Below are positions 28,006 to 36,113 of a stretch of 64,000 nucleotides of DNA, in pieces (positions within the stretch are counted from its first letter, which is position 1; every line of letters starts with the position of its first letter). The notes under the pieces were generated by a model that saw nothing but the letters and a program-made list of their open reading frames with translations, was not told the origin of the DNA and made no database searches. Made by a program: the position numbers and the translations under genes. This DNA comes from Shewanella seohaensis. GTDB lineage: Bacteria > Pseudomonadota > Gammaproteobacteria > Enterobacterales > Shewanellaceae. The DNA lies in NCBI RefSeq assembly GCF_025449215.1, contig NZ_CP104900.1:992001-1056000 (forward strand), written 5' to 3'.

Positions 28006-28659
28006 ATGGGAAAGATTGTGGATATAAAATATTTTTTTAATAAAAAGTCTTTGTCTAGTGTTGAAGTTAATAAAGAGTTGGCTTTTTTAAAGCGGAATAT
28101 TTCTATTGCAATAGTTGATGATGAGCCTTTTCCTGAGTTAGAAACTTACCGTAATGCTGGGTATAATGTGACCCAGTTTACGGATCTAGATTCATTTGAT
28201 CAGCTTATACCATTTGCTGTAATAATTTGCGATATACAAGGCGTGGGTAAAAAATTTGGAGATACTTCTGAAGGTGCTTACATTGTAAAAGAAATAAAAG
28301 ACTTATATCCTGACAAATATGTAATAGTTGCATCGTCACACGCATCAAGCTTAAAGGTGGCAGATATGATATCTCGAGCTGATAGGAAAATTAGCAGAGG
28401 AGATGGTGATGCTTTAAAATCAGCAATAAGTCATGCAATAAAAACTGTAGGTAGTGATGTTGAAAGATGGCGCAGAATAAGATTGTTTCTAATTGAAGAA
28501 AAGGGGATCGATTTATTTGAAGTGTGGAAGATAGAGCAAGAGTTTATTAAAGCACTTTCAATTGGTAATGCTTCAGGCTTTAAATTATTTATAGAAAAGC
28601 ACTCGTCAGATGTGATAAAAGGATTATTGATAAATTTTGTATCAGGGATGATTTTTTAA
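28006..28659 (+). CDS. Receiver-domain protein with unknown C-terminal region
   Basis: The 217-residue protein contains a receiver-like domain (about residues 32-135): acidic pair Asp38-Asp39 in IAIVDDE, likely phospho-acceptor Asp76 in VIICDIQGVG, Ser110/111 in VASSH and Lys128 in ADRKISRGD. The loop after the Asp is longer than in standard receivers (DIQGVGKKFGDTSEGA). Residues 136-217 are helical, with no DNA-binding motif that I recognise. The ribosome-binding site is poor. It overlaps the kinase gene by one base (TAATG). Codon use and composition are AT-rich, unlike the neighbours, suggesting transfer. Function unknown. Confidence 0.7.
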   Translation: MGKIVDIKYFFNKKSLSSVEVNKELAFLKRNISIAIVDDEPFPELETYRNAGYNVTQFTDLDSFDQLIPFAVIICDIQGVGKKFGDTSEGAYIVKEIKDLYPDKYVIVASSHASSLKVADMISRADRKISRGDGDALKSAISHAIKTVGSDVERWRRIRLFLIEEKGIDLFEVWKIEQEFIKALSIGNASGFKLFIEKHSSDVIKGLLINFVSGMIF

Positions 28660-29428
28660 TGGAAAAAGAACATATAGAACTTATACATGATTCATTGCAT
28701 GAATTAAGATATTTTAATCAGTCAATGATCACTGCGTCATCAAGACTTGCCCAGTCGGTTCGGACTTCAGTTATTGGGGAAAAAGAACCTCTTAATTGTA
28801 GCTCAGAACATGCAGAGGAAATTAGAAAGCATGTTGAGAATTTGGCTTTTTTAACAAAACTTTCAACAACTAGATTAGACTTTATTGAATATGAGCTAAA
28901 TCCTGAGTTTTTTCGCAATCTGTACCATATGAAGTTGACTTATATAGTAAATTTTTTGGTGCTAAAAGTGTTTTAAATGGCACGTGCAAAAAACATAAGG
29001 TTAAAGTTAAGTTAGATAGCGATATTCGGGAGCATCCTTGTATTATGGCTGTAAGTCTAATTGATATTTTGCCTTTTTTACTTTTAGATAATGCCGTTAA
29101 ATATTCTCCAAATGAAATGGATGTGGTGGTTAAGTTTATTGTCTATAATGATAGTTTAGAGGTCGAAATTACCTCATTTGGCCCTTATGTTCCTTCTGAT
29201 GAAATAAAAAAACTATTTCTTAAGGGGTATAGAGGGAAAAATGCAAAGTTACTAGGTGTTAGCGGGAAAGGAATCGGTTTTTATTTTGCTGATAGAATTG
29301 TTAAATTACATGATGGTCGTCTAACATTAGAATCCGATGCTCCAACGTTTTCTTTTAATAATGTAAAGTATTCTAGATTTAAAATGGTTCTTAAAATTCC
29401 ACTAGCTAAAGAATATATGAAGACATAA
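28659..29428 (+). CDS. Soluble histidine-kinase-like protein (apparent frameshift near 28922)
   Basis: Adding one G near 28922 (ctg-ta to ctg-gta) joins two frames through RNLVPYEVDLYSKFFG and gives 256 residues. The start has a candidate phospho-acceptor box, SLHELRYFNQSM (His14). The C-terminal half is an HATPase domain: N-box LLLDNAVKYSP, a SFGPYVPSDE segment in place of the usual DxGxG, a GYRGKNAK lid and G-box GVSGKGIGFYFADRIVKLHDG (21 residues, so only GVSGKGIGF is the core). There is no sensor domain or membrane span. With the preceding receiver gene it forms an isolated two-component-like pair. Confidence 0.7.
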
Positions 29429-29721
29429 GGGATTAATTGGCAACGTCGAGGTAACAGCATATATTTCCCCTCGGAGTTGCCGCAGGGCGAATAGACAAAT
29501 TGCGTGAGTCTTGCCATGGATGGCAAGCTAGCTTTCGCAGGTGCAGGGACGCATCCTTCGGAAGCGATAGCAAATTTGGCAATGAGCCCAAGGGGCTTTC
29601 AACTCAGTTAGGGGCGTCTTGGCTGATGTTAAACCAATAGGCAAGGAGGATAGGACGAGCAGTCCTCCTTGGTCGACTCTTTATTAAAAATCAGGGGTGA
29701 AGCCCCACGACTTTAATTCGA
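29429..29721. other. Non-coding right flank of the AT-rich island
   Basis: It carries hairpin cttgccat/atggcaag (29510-29527), the box cggaagcg (29559-29566), gttaggggcgt (about 29607-29617), hairpin caaggagga/tcctccttg (29642-29650 with 29663-29671) and the right copy of the 21-bp repeat (29694-29714). These mirror the left flank. No gene is seen. Confidence 0.6.
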
Positions 29722-30108
29722 TTAGTTGTACTTTATATTCATCGCGATCAGGGGTTCGCGTGAAGCCTTTTCGGCTCGCAGGCGTGCTAAGTACTTTTCC
29801 CATAATTCCACTTGGTGAGTGGCGAGATCGTAAAGTACTTGCCAGGAAAACAGCCCGGTATCGTGGCCATCGTCGAAGACGATTTTTACCGCGTAGTTAC
29901 CTACGGGTTCGATGCTGGTGATATTCACATTTTTCTTGTGGGTGACCAGCTTAGGGTTACCGTGACCATGCACTTCGGCGGAGGGAGAATAGACGCGTAA
30001 CATCTCACAGCTGAGTTGATACTGCTCGCCGTTATCGAAGCTGATTTCTAAAATGCGTGATTTACGCTTGAGCTTAAGATCGGTGACATTGGGTGTGCTA
30101 GTGGTCAT
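29722..30108 (-). CDS. DUF971-domain protein (gamma-butyrobetaine hydroxylase N-terminal-like)
   Basis: The 128-residue protein is a stand-alone DUF971 domain: LKLKRKSRILEISFDNGEQ, then CEMLRVYSPSAEVHGHG, and the late FDDGHDTGLFSWQVLYDL. In eukaryotic gamma-butyrobetaine hydroxylases this domain is N-terminal and binds zinc; bacterial stand-alone copies have been linked to Fe-S or hslVU neighbourhoods, but the role is not settled. ATG at 30108 (MTTSTPN) is preferred to the open frame up to 30156. It lies downstream of hslU on the same strand, 145 nt away. Confidence 0.82.
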   Translation of the reverse strand: MTTSTPNVTDLKLKRKSRILEISFDNGEQYQLSCEMLRVYSPSAEVHGHGNPKLVTHKKNVNITSIEPVGNYAVKIVFDDGHDTGLFSWQVLYDLATHQVELWEKYLARLRAEKASREPLIAMNIKYN

Positions 30109-30253
30109 AGGTAGTGCCAAGAAAATACGGGGAATGGACAAGCTGTAACATAACAATTTGTGGCTAAGGTTACAAAGTGTAAGCCTTAGCCACAGTCACA
30201 ATTTTGCACTCAATGTTCGGAACGAACATTGTAGGCTTGGATAACAGCCCCAG

Positions 30254-31581
30254 TTACAGGATAAAGCGGCTTAGGTCTTCGTCTTGAACCAGATTATCTA
30301 AGTGAGCACTCACATAATCGGCATCAATCACAAATGAGCTGCCAGACTTGTCGGATGCCTCATAGGAGATATCTTCCATCAGCTTTTCCATCACGGTATG
30401 CAGACGACGGGCACCAATGTTTTCGGTGCGCTCGTTCACTTGCCATGCCGCCTTGGCAATGCTCTCGATACCTGACTCGGCAAACTCAATGGTCACGCCT
30501 TCGGTGGCCATCAGCGCGATATATTGCTCGGTCAGTGAGGCGTGTGGCTCAGTTAAAATACGTTTAAAATCATCGGCTGATAACGCATCTAGCTCAACGC
30601 GGATCGGTAAACGGCCTTGTAGCTCGGGGATTAAATCCGAGGGTTTTGCCATTTGGAACGCGCCCGAAGCGATAAACAGAATATGGTCGGTTTTCACCAT
30701 GCCGTGTTTAGTAGTGACAGTGCAGCCTTCGACTAAAGGTAACAGGTCGCGCTGTACCCCTTCGCGGGATACGTCTGGGCCTGAGGTTTCGCCACGTTTA
30801 CAGATCTTGTCGATTTCGTCGAGGAACACTATACCGTGCTGCTCAACCAATTCAATGGCTTGCTCTTTTAAATCTTCTTGATTAACCAGTTTGGCCGCTT
30901 CTTCTTCGATCAACAGCTTAAACGCTTCTTTGATCTTCATCTTGCGACGTTTGGCCGGTGCTTGGCCCATGTTTTTAAACAGGCTTTGCAGTTGGTTAGT
31001 CATCTCTTCCATGCCTGGAGGCGACATGATTTCGATACCCACCTGTGGCTGGGCCACATCGATATCGATTTCTTTGTCATCTAACTGGCCTTCGCGCAGC
31101 TTTTTGCGGAAGATTTGACGAGTATTAGAGCTGGTATCGCTGTCCGTGTTGTCCCACTCGTTTTTCGGCTTGGGCAGCAGGGCATCGAGAATACGCTCTT
31201 CGGCGTGTTCTTCGGCGCGTTGACGGCATTTGCCCATTTGTTGCTCGCGGGTCAGCTTGATGGCGATGTCGGTTAAATCGCGGATGATCTGTTCGACTTC
31301 TTTACCCACATAACCCACTTCGGTAAACTTGGTGGCTTCGACCTTGATGAAAGGTGCCTTGGCCAGCTTTGCCAATCGGCGGGCGATCTCTGTCTTACCT
31401 ACACCCGTTGGGCCTATCATTAGAATATTTTTTGGGGTGACTTCTTGGCGGAAATCGGCGTCCAATTGCATGCGGCGCCAGCGGTTACGCAGGGCGATGG
31501 CGACCGAACGCTTGGCCTTTTTCTGGCCGATAATATGGGCATCCAGCTCGTGGACAATCTCACGGGGGTCATTTCAGACAT
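30254..31581 (-). CDS. hslU: ATP-dependent protease ATPase subunit HslU (apparent frameshift at 31564-31568)
   Basis: HslU is the hexameric AAA+ unfoldase that feeds proteins to the HslV protease. Walker [10 protein letters not shown], Walker [10 protein letters not shown] and the C-terminal LSRFIL that docks into HslV are all visible. The long frame starts only at 31471, but the true start is ATG 31581: it encodes MSEMTP and, after adding one C to the C5 run (GGGGG at 31564-31568), continues [19 protein letters not shown]. That gives 442 residues, the family length. The break in this core gene argues for a sequencing deletion. hslV lies 18 nt upstream. Confidence 0.93.
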
Positions 31582-31599
31582 AATATTCCTCACGGGCTG

Positions 31600-32124
31600 T
31601 TAGTAGTTAAGTTCTTCAATTGTCTTGAATTGATTGGTGAATACGCAGATATCGCCTGCAATAGTCAGCGACTTTTCTGCAATTTCCAGCGCCGATAATT
31701 CGGTATTTTGTAGCAGGGCTAGCGCCGCCGCTTGGGCATAGTTACCGCCCGAGCCAATGGCGACTAAATCATGTTCTGGCTGCACTACGTCACCATTTCC
31801 TGTGATGATCAGTGACGCTTCGGCATCGGCAACCACCAGCATGGCCTCGAGTTTGCGCAGCATGCGGTCGGTTCGCCAATCTTTGGCCAGTTCAACGGCC
31901 GATCGTAATAGATGGCCTTGGTGCATCTCGAGCTTGGACTCGAAACGCTCAAATAGGGTAAAAGCGTCGGCGGTGCCGCCAGCAAAACCTGCCAACACTT
32001 TGTTGTGATATAAGCGACGCACTTTCTTGGCGTTACCTTTCATTACGGTATTGCCTAGGGAGACTTGGCCATCGCCGGCGATGACAACTTGGTTATTACG
32101 GCGTACTGATACGATAGTGGTCAC
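31600..32124 (-). CDS. hslV: ATP-dependent protease peptidase subunit HslV
   Basis: HslV is a proteasome-like N-terminal-threonine peptidase. The GTG at 32124 gives [20 protein letters not shown], so that Thr2 becomes the catalytic residue after removal of the initiator. An in-frame extension upstream to 32151 would bury it. AGAGGA precedes the GTG by about 7 nt. The 174-residue length fits. A sigma-32 promoter lies upstream (32181-32208), and hslU follows. Confidence 0.96.
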
Positions 32125-32180
32125 TTTTGAATCCTCTTCTCTTGCCCGCAATGAAAATCCTGCGGTGGATGATGGAATAG

Positions 32181-32208
32181 ATATGGGGATGGATGGTCAG
32201 ATTTCAAG
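32181..32208 (-). promoter_or_regulatory. Sigma-32 (heat-shock) promoter of hslVU
   Basis: On the minus strand, CTTGAAA (32208-32202) is followed after 13 nt by CCCCATAT (32188-32181). This matches the RpoH consensus CTTGAAA-N11-16-CCCCATnT at every specified base. It lies about 57 nt upstream of the hslV GTG, as expected for a heat-shock operon. Confidence 0.88.
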
Positions 32209-32216
32209 TGAAAGCG

Positions 32217-32257
32217 GAAAAAGCCACAGGGCGTTAGGGATTTTATGCCCTGTGGCT
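32217..32257 (-). terminator. Rho-independent terminator downstream of the orphan pilin gene
   Basis: An 11-bp perfect stem (agccacagggc at 32222-32232 with gccctgtggct at 32247-32257) is followed by a T5 run on the minus strand. It separates the pilin gene from the hslVU promoter. Confidence 0.85.
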
Positions 32258-32268
32258 GATGTAGGAGA

Positions 32269-32847
32269 TTACTGCGATAAGGTCGAGCGGCCGACAACCG
32301 TGCGGCCATCGAGGGGATAGTATTTTAGCTCCCAATTCTCGCTGCCAAGGCGGCGATCATCCGACACATAGTTAAAGTAACAATAAGTGTTAGGGTCGGT
32401 TATTGCGCCGCCGCTATACCAATAGACGATATCGACATTGGGGGTCGCTTGCCAATCGAAGTGAGTGGCGAGGACGGCGTCCTGATTATCGAGTAAGGAT
32501 TGCCACAGTTCGCCGCAGTAAGCGCCTTGTAATTGAGTGCCTTGGTTGCTGCTTTGGGCTGTGTCTTCACCGAGGGGAAAGCCGGTAGTGGTGGAGTCGA
32601 TTGTGCCATCACCATAGCAGGCAAGATTTTGGGTGTAGCCCGAGTGTCCGCCCGTCAGCCAACAACTGTGATACAGCTTTACGCCAGAGGTAAAGGCGGC
32701 GAAGGCGGCCTTTGCCCGCGCATCGTGGGCATCTTGGCTGAGATTCATAAAACGAGGCGCAGCGACCACGGCAAGAATGCCTAAGATGATAATCACCACC
32801 ACCAGTTCAATTAGGGTAAATCCTTTAGATGTGTGTAGACGGCTCAT
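32269..32847 (-). CDS. Type IV pilin-like / MSHA-type prepilin
   Basis: The protein has a classical class III signal: basic leader MSRLHTSKG cut before FTLIELVVVIIILGILAV, with Glu5 of the mature chain. The mature chain is about 183 residues with four or more cysteines able to form disulfides. It resembles MSHA pilins, but no pilus assembly genes lie nearby (csrD/mshH, the usual leader of the MSHA cluster, starts at 62768). ATG at 32847 is chosen over 32856 because AGGTG sits 6 nt upstream. Role: orphan pilin or pseudopilin. Confidence 0.85.
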   Translation of the reverse strand: MSRLHTSKGFTLIELVVVIIILGILAVVAAPRFMNLSQDAHDARAKAAFAAFTSGVKLYHSCWLTGGHSGYTQNLACYGDGTIDSTTTGFPLGEDTAQSSNQGTQLQGAYCGELWQSLLDNQDAVLATHFDWQATPNVDIVYWYSGGAITDPNTYCYFNYVSDDRRLGSENWELKYYPLDGRTVVGRSTLSQ

Positions 32848-33024
32848 ACTGTTCACCTGTTGCTAAGATGGCGATATTCTAACGTATCTTTGATAGATGA
32901 TCATTAAGCTATTGATAGTATTTAAATTAGCAACATAAGATTCACATTCGTCTCCGGCTAAGTCATTTGTTGTACTCGCTAATTGAGCGATGACTTAACG
33001 GGGATATGTGCAGGAGGGGCGAAA

Positions 33025-33059
33025 TAAAAAAGCCCCGAGAACACTGGCCGTTCTCGGGG
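33025..33059 (-). terminator. Rho-independent terminator downstream of the TtrR-like gene
   Basis: A ccccgagaac/gttctcgggg stem (33033-33042 with 33050-33059) is followed on the minus strand by T6. It is about 260 nt past the regulator stop. Confidence 0.85.
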
Positions 33060-33270
33060 AAGGTTCTAAAGCAGTGGATCTTTAATGCCTACGGGACATA
33101 AAGGAGAGAACCTGAGCCGAGTGTGGCAGTTTATTGCTTAAGCGACAAAGCTTAACTGACAAACTGCGACAGCTTGTCGCAGGGCAACTTTTGCTAGGGC
33201 AAGCAAGGGAAAGTGATCAAGTCAGAATATCTGAGTAGGGTTAGAAAAGACCTTGTGGCTAAGACTATAG

Positions 33271-33318
33271 GGCACTAAGGCACTAAGGCACTAAGGCACT
33301 AAGGCACTAAGGCACTAA
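33271..33318. repeat. Perfect (ggcactaa)6 octamer repeat
   Basis: Six exact 8-bp units run from 33271 to 33318. Three degenerate units (ggtattaa, ggcagtag, ggcattga) continue into the last codons of the response regulator, whose stop is at 33323. The unit length is not a multiple of three. Confidence 0.9.
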
Positions 33319-33322
33319 GGTA

Positions 33323-33927
33323 TTAAGGCAGTAGGGCATTGAGGTGAGCTAAATGCTGGACTAATTCGGCCATATTGCTGACCTCGAGCTTTTTCATAAT
33401 CTTAGCGCGATGGACTTCGATGGTTCTTAAGGATAAATACATGGCTTCGGAGATCTGTTTATTGGTCATCCCTTGAACCACATGGGCTAATACTTGTTGT
33501 TCGCGCTCGGTCAGTTGGGCAAATTTTTGCTGCAGATGCTGTTGCTCAAAATTGGCTTGGCTTTCTTTATGCGCTTTTTCAATCGCTTGAACCAAAGCTT
33601 TACCGGATACAGGCTTTTGAAAAAGTCACAGGCACCTTTGCGGAAGGCGCTTAATGCCATAGGTAGATCGCCGTGGCCCGTGAGAAAGATCACCCCTAGC
33701 GGGCTTTGGGTTTCAAGCAATTTTTGCTGGACTTCTTGGCCGGTGATCTCCGGCATTCTGCTATCTAAAATCACGCAGCCCGCCTGCGTTAATGGGCATT
33801 GGCCTAAAAAATCCCGTCCGCTGCTAAAGGTTTGTACTTGATAGCCAAATTGCCCGAGCATAAACCCCAGAGAATCGAGAATCGCCTCATCATCATCGAC
33901 TAAGTACAGCGGTAGCTTGGTGGACAT
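33323..33927 (-). CDS. FixJ/TtrR-type response regulator (apparent frameshift at 33620-33624)
   Basis: The receiver domain (LVDDDEA acidic pair, phospho-acceptor in VILDSRMPEITG) and the LuxR-type helix-turn-helix (LTEREQQVLAHVVQGMTNKQ and then SLRTIEVHRAKIMKKL) are in two frames. Adding one base to the A5 run at 33620-33624 gives CDFFQKPVSGKALVQAIEKA, restoring the receiver Lys (QKP) and a 201-residue protein. AAGGA precedes the ATG. It is divergent from a PhnD-domain kinase at 34116, the usual TtrR/TtrS arrangement. The C-terminal codons overlap degenerate octamer repeats. Confidence 0.85.
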
Positions 33928-34115
33928 GGTTTTCCTTGCAATGGTTTTGGTGTTATCAGCTTAAGCCTGCGGTGTAACTGGCTCAATTTTAAGCCGAGGT
34001 CTTGGGAGGTGTATCACTAAATTAGCCTAATCCTATCGGCCATGCGCCAGAGTTTGGGGCGATTCACAGCTTAATTGAAGCGATGAAGATAAAGTGAACC
34101 GATAACAAGGGCATA

Positions 34116-35938
34116 GTGGAAAAGGCGAGCGCAATGGGGTTGTGGTGTCGGGTAATACTCGTGAGTGTTATCTTGAGTCTGACAGGGCTTACCCTGTGCT
34201 ATGCCGATGACGATGTGCCCGTCAATGAATTTAAGGTGGGTGTGCTGGCCAATCACGGTGTGTTGCAGGCGAAACAACGCTGGCAGCCCATGATGGATTA
34301 CCTGAGCGAAAAAGTCCCCAATAGCCGTTTTGAGGTGGTGCCGGTGGATTTTAATGGCATGCGTAGCCAGTTACTTAGCCACGACTTGCAATTTATTGTG
34401 ACCAACCCCGGCCAGTATCTGCACTTGAGTAATAACTTCCCGCTCTCGTGGCTGGCGACCATGAAGAGCCGTAAACATCAGGGCAGCACTTTTACCATAG
34501 GCGCGACTATTATTGTGCGTGCCGATAGCCCAATCCGCAGTTTGCAGGATTTACGGGGCAAGAATGTGGTTGCCAGCGATCCGCAGGCGCTCGGTGGCTA
34601 TCAAGCGGCGATGGGACTGCTGCATAAAATGGGCTATTTGCCGGAGCAGTTTTTCGGTGATGTGCGATTCTTAGGCTTTCCCTCGAGCCGCTGATCTATC
34701 AAGTGCGCGATGGTAATGCCGATGCCGCGATTGCGCCTTTTTGCACCTTAGAGGAAATGATTGAAACCGGGCTTATCAATCAGGCCGATTATCGGGTTAT
34801 TCATCCAACCAATCCCCCCGGTTATGACTGCGAGGTGAGTACCCAGCTTTATCCTAATTGGTCGTTTGCGGCGGCGGATACGGTATCGCCGCGCATTACC
34901 ATGCAAATTACTCGCGCCTTGTTTGACCTGCCCCCAGACCATGTGGCAGCCATTACCGCCGATACTTTAGGTTGGACGGCGCCGGTGAGTCAGCTAAAGG
35001 TGATTGAATTATTTAAAGAATTACAGCTGCAAGGTGCATCACCTCCCTTATATCAAACCGTCTATAAATGGATGGAGAAAAATAAAGAGTGGGGTGGGGT
35101 ATTACTGCTGATCTTTATTGTGTCGACCATTTATCACCTGTGGCTCGAATATAAATTCCGCCAAAAGAGCGAGTTTTTAGTCAGTACTGAGCGGCAATTA
35201 AAAGACAAGGCATTGCAGTTAGAACGCTTACAAAGTGCGGCGATTCTCGGGGAGATTGGCGCGGGGCTGGCCCATGAACTGAATCAACCGATAGCCGCCA
35301 TAACCCAATACAGTGAAGGCGCCATGATACAGCTAGAAAGGCTGGGACAGGACAACCCAGAGCTCTATGATATTTTGGGTAAAATCAACGCGCAATCGAT
35401 ACGAGCCGGGGCGGTTGTGCACCGTATTCGCGGTTTACTCAAACGCCGCCAGTCTAAGGCCGAACCGCTCAATGTGACCCTAGTTGTCAAAGAAGCCTTG
35501 GCCCTGCTGCGGCGCGAGTTAGACCGCGCAGGCGTGCAAGTCACTGTGCTGGTTGAAGGTCATCCCTTTGAAGTCTTGGGGGATAGCGTGGGCCTCAGTC
35601 AAATGTGGGTCAACCTAGTCAAAAATAGTTTAGATGCGCTAGAAGCCTGTGAAGAGCACCGAGCGCGCCAGTTAAGGATTGAGATCCACTATCAACCTAC
35701 TGAAATTAAAGTATTAGTGATTGATAATGGTGAAGGATTGCAGCGCCAAGCCAGCGAGCTAATGGTCTCATTTGCCTCCACCAAGGATGCGGGACTCGGT
35801 TTAGGCTTAGCCATTTGTAAGGATGTCGTCAGCCGCCACCATGGCAGTATTGAGATTGAAAACTGCAAGCAATCGGCACATACCCAATTACCCTGGCAGC
35901 AAGGCTGTGTGGTAACCGTGGTATTGCCTAAAGGATAG
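34116..35938 (+). CDS. TtrS/ThsS-type sensor histidine kinase with periplasmic PhnD-like domain (apparent frameshift at 34680-34682)
   Basis: The protein has a signal/anchor (about residues 8-28), a periplasmic PhnD-like binding domain (about 35-300: FKVGVLANHG, FIVTNPGQY, DLRGKNVVASDP), a transmembrane helix (GGVLLLIFIVSTIYHLW), a HisKA H-box LAHELNQPIAAI and an HATPase (NLVKNSLDALE, VIDNGEGL, LGLGLAICKDV). TtrS and ThsS kinases with this plan sense tetrathionate or thiosulfate. Adding one C to the CCC at 34680-34682 joins both frames through GFPLEPLIYQVRDG into 607 residues. Start GTG 34116 (AAGGG upstream) or ATG 34134. Confidence 0.85.
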
Positions 35939-36060
35939 GCTTAGCCCAAATACGCCATGGCAGGATTTGCCGTTAGTTTGGCCATCGTTTTGTGTCGTAT
36001 AAGGCATAAGCTGGCACAAAAGGATACGCCCACCAATCCTGCAAGAGCATTTTAAGGGAT

Positions 36061-36092
36061 AAAACCACAGCGCATTATGCGCTGTGGTTTTT
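36061..36092. terminator. Bidirectional terminator between the sensor kinase and MOT1 genes
   Basis: An aaaaccacagcgca/tgcgctgtggtttt stem with a 3-nt loop and A/T runs on both sides lies between two convergent genes (stops at 35938 and 36114). Confidence 0.9.
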
Positions 36093-36113
36093 ATGCCAGA
36101 GTGATATTGGTAC

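Larger units (their letters stand above)
27509..29714. mobile_element. AT-rich two-gene island with mirror-image structured ends
   Basis: An exact 21-bp inverted repeat bounds this segment (27509-27529 and 29694-29714; it begins AAAGTCGTGGGG on the left, and its core is itself a small hairpin). Inside each end the same parts recur in mirrored order: a 9-bp hairpin, a cgcccct box, a GCTAxCGCTTCCG box and a hairpin with a CC/GG centre. The stems differ in sequence between ends but stay paired. The cargo (28006-29428) is visibly AT-richer than the neighbouring genes. No transposase, integrase or target-site duplication is seen. The right end is 7 bp from the DUF971 stop codon. Confidence 0.6.
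32848..33322. other. Intergenic region with terminator, hairpin and octamer repeat
   Basis: No gene. It holds the pilin promoter (about 32850-32960), a strong terminator (33025-33059), a ctgcgaca/tgtcgcag hairpin (33164-33182), and an 8-bp tandem repeat (33271-33318) that reaches the 3' end of the response-regulator gene. Confidence 0.6.

Noticed and set aside
27509..29714. Prophage or integrative conjugative element
   Set aside because: No phage, integrase, conjugation or tRNA attachment-site features are present; the segment is only about 2.2 kb with two genes.
29694..29714. The right 21-bp repeat as just a terminator for the DUF971 gene
   Set aside because: The minus-strand hairpin lacks a T run after it, and an exact copy in opposite orientation 2.2 kb away with matching inner structures is better explained as an element end, although a secondary terminator role is possible.
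30254..31581. hslU as a true pseudogene
   Set aside because: A single C missing from a C-run explains the break, and the same error type recurs across the window in other core genes; the rest of the protein is intact.
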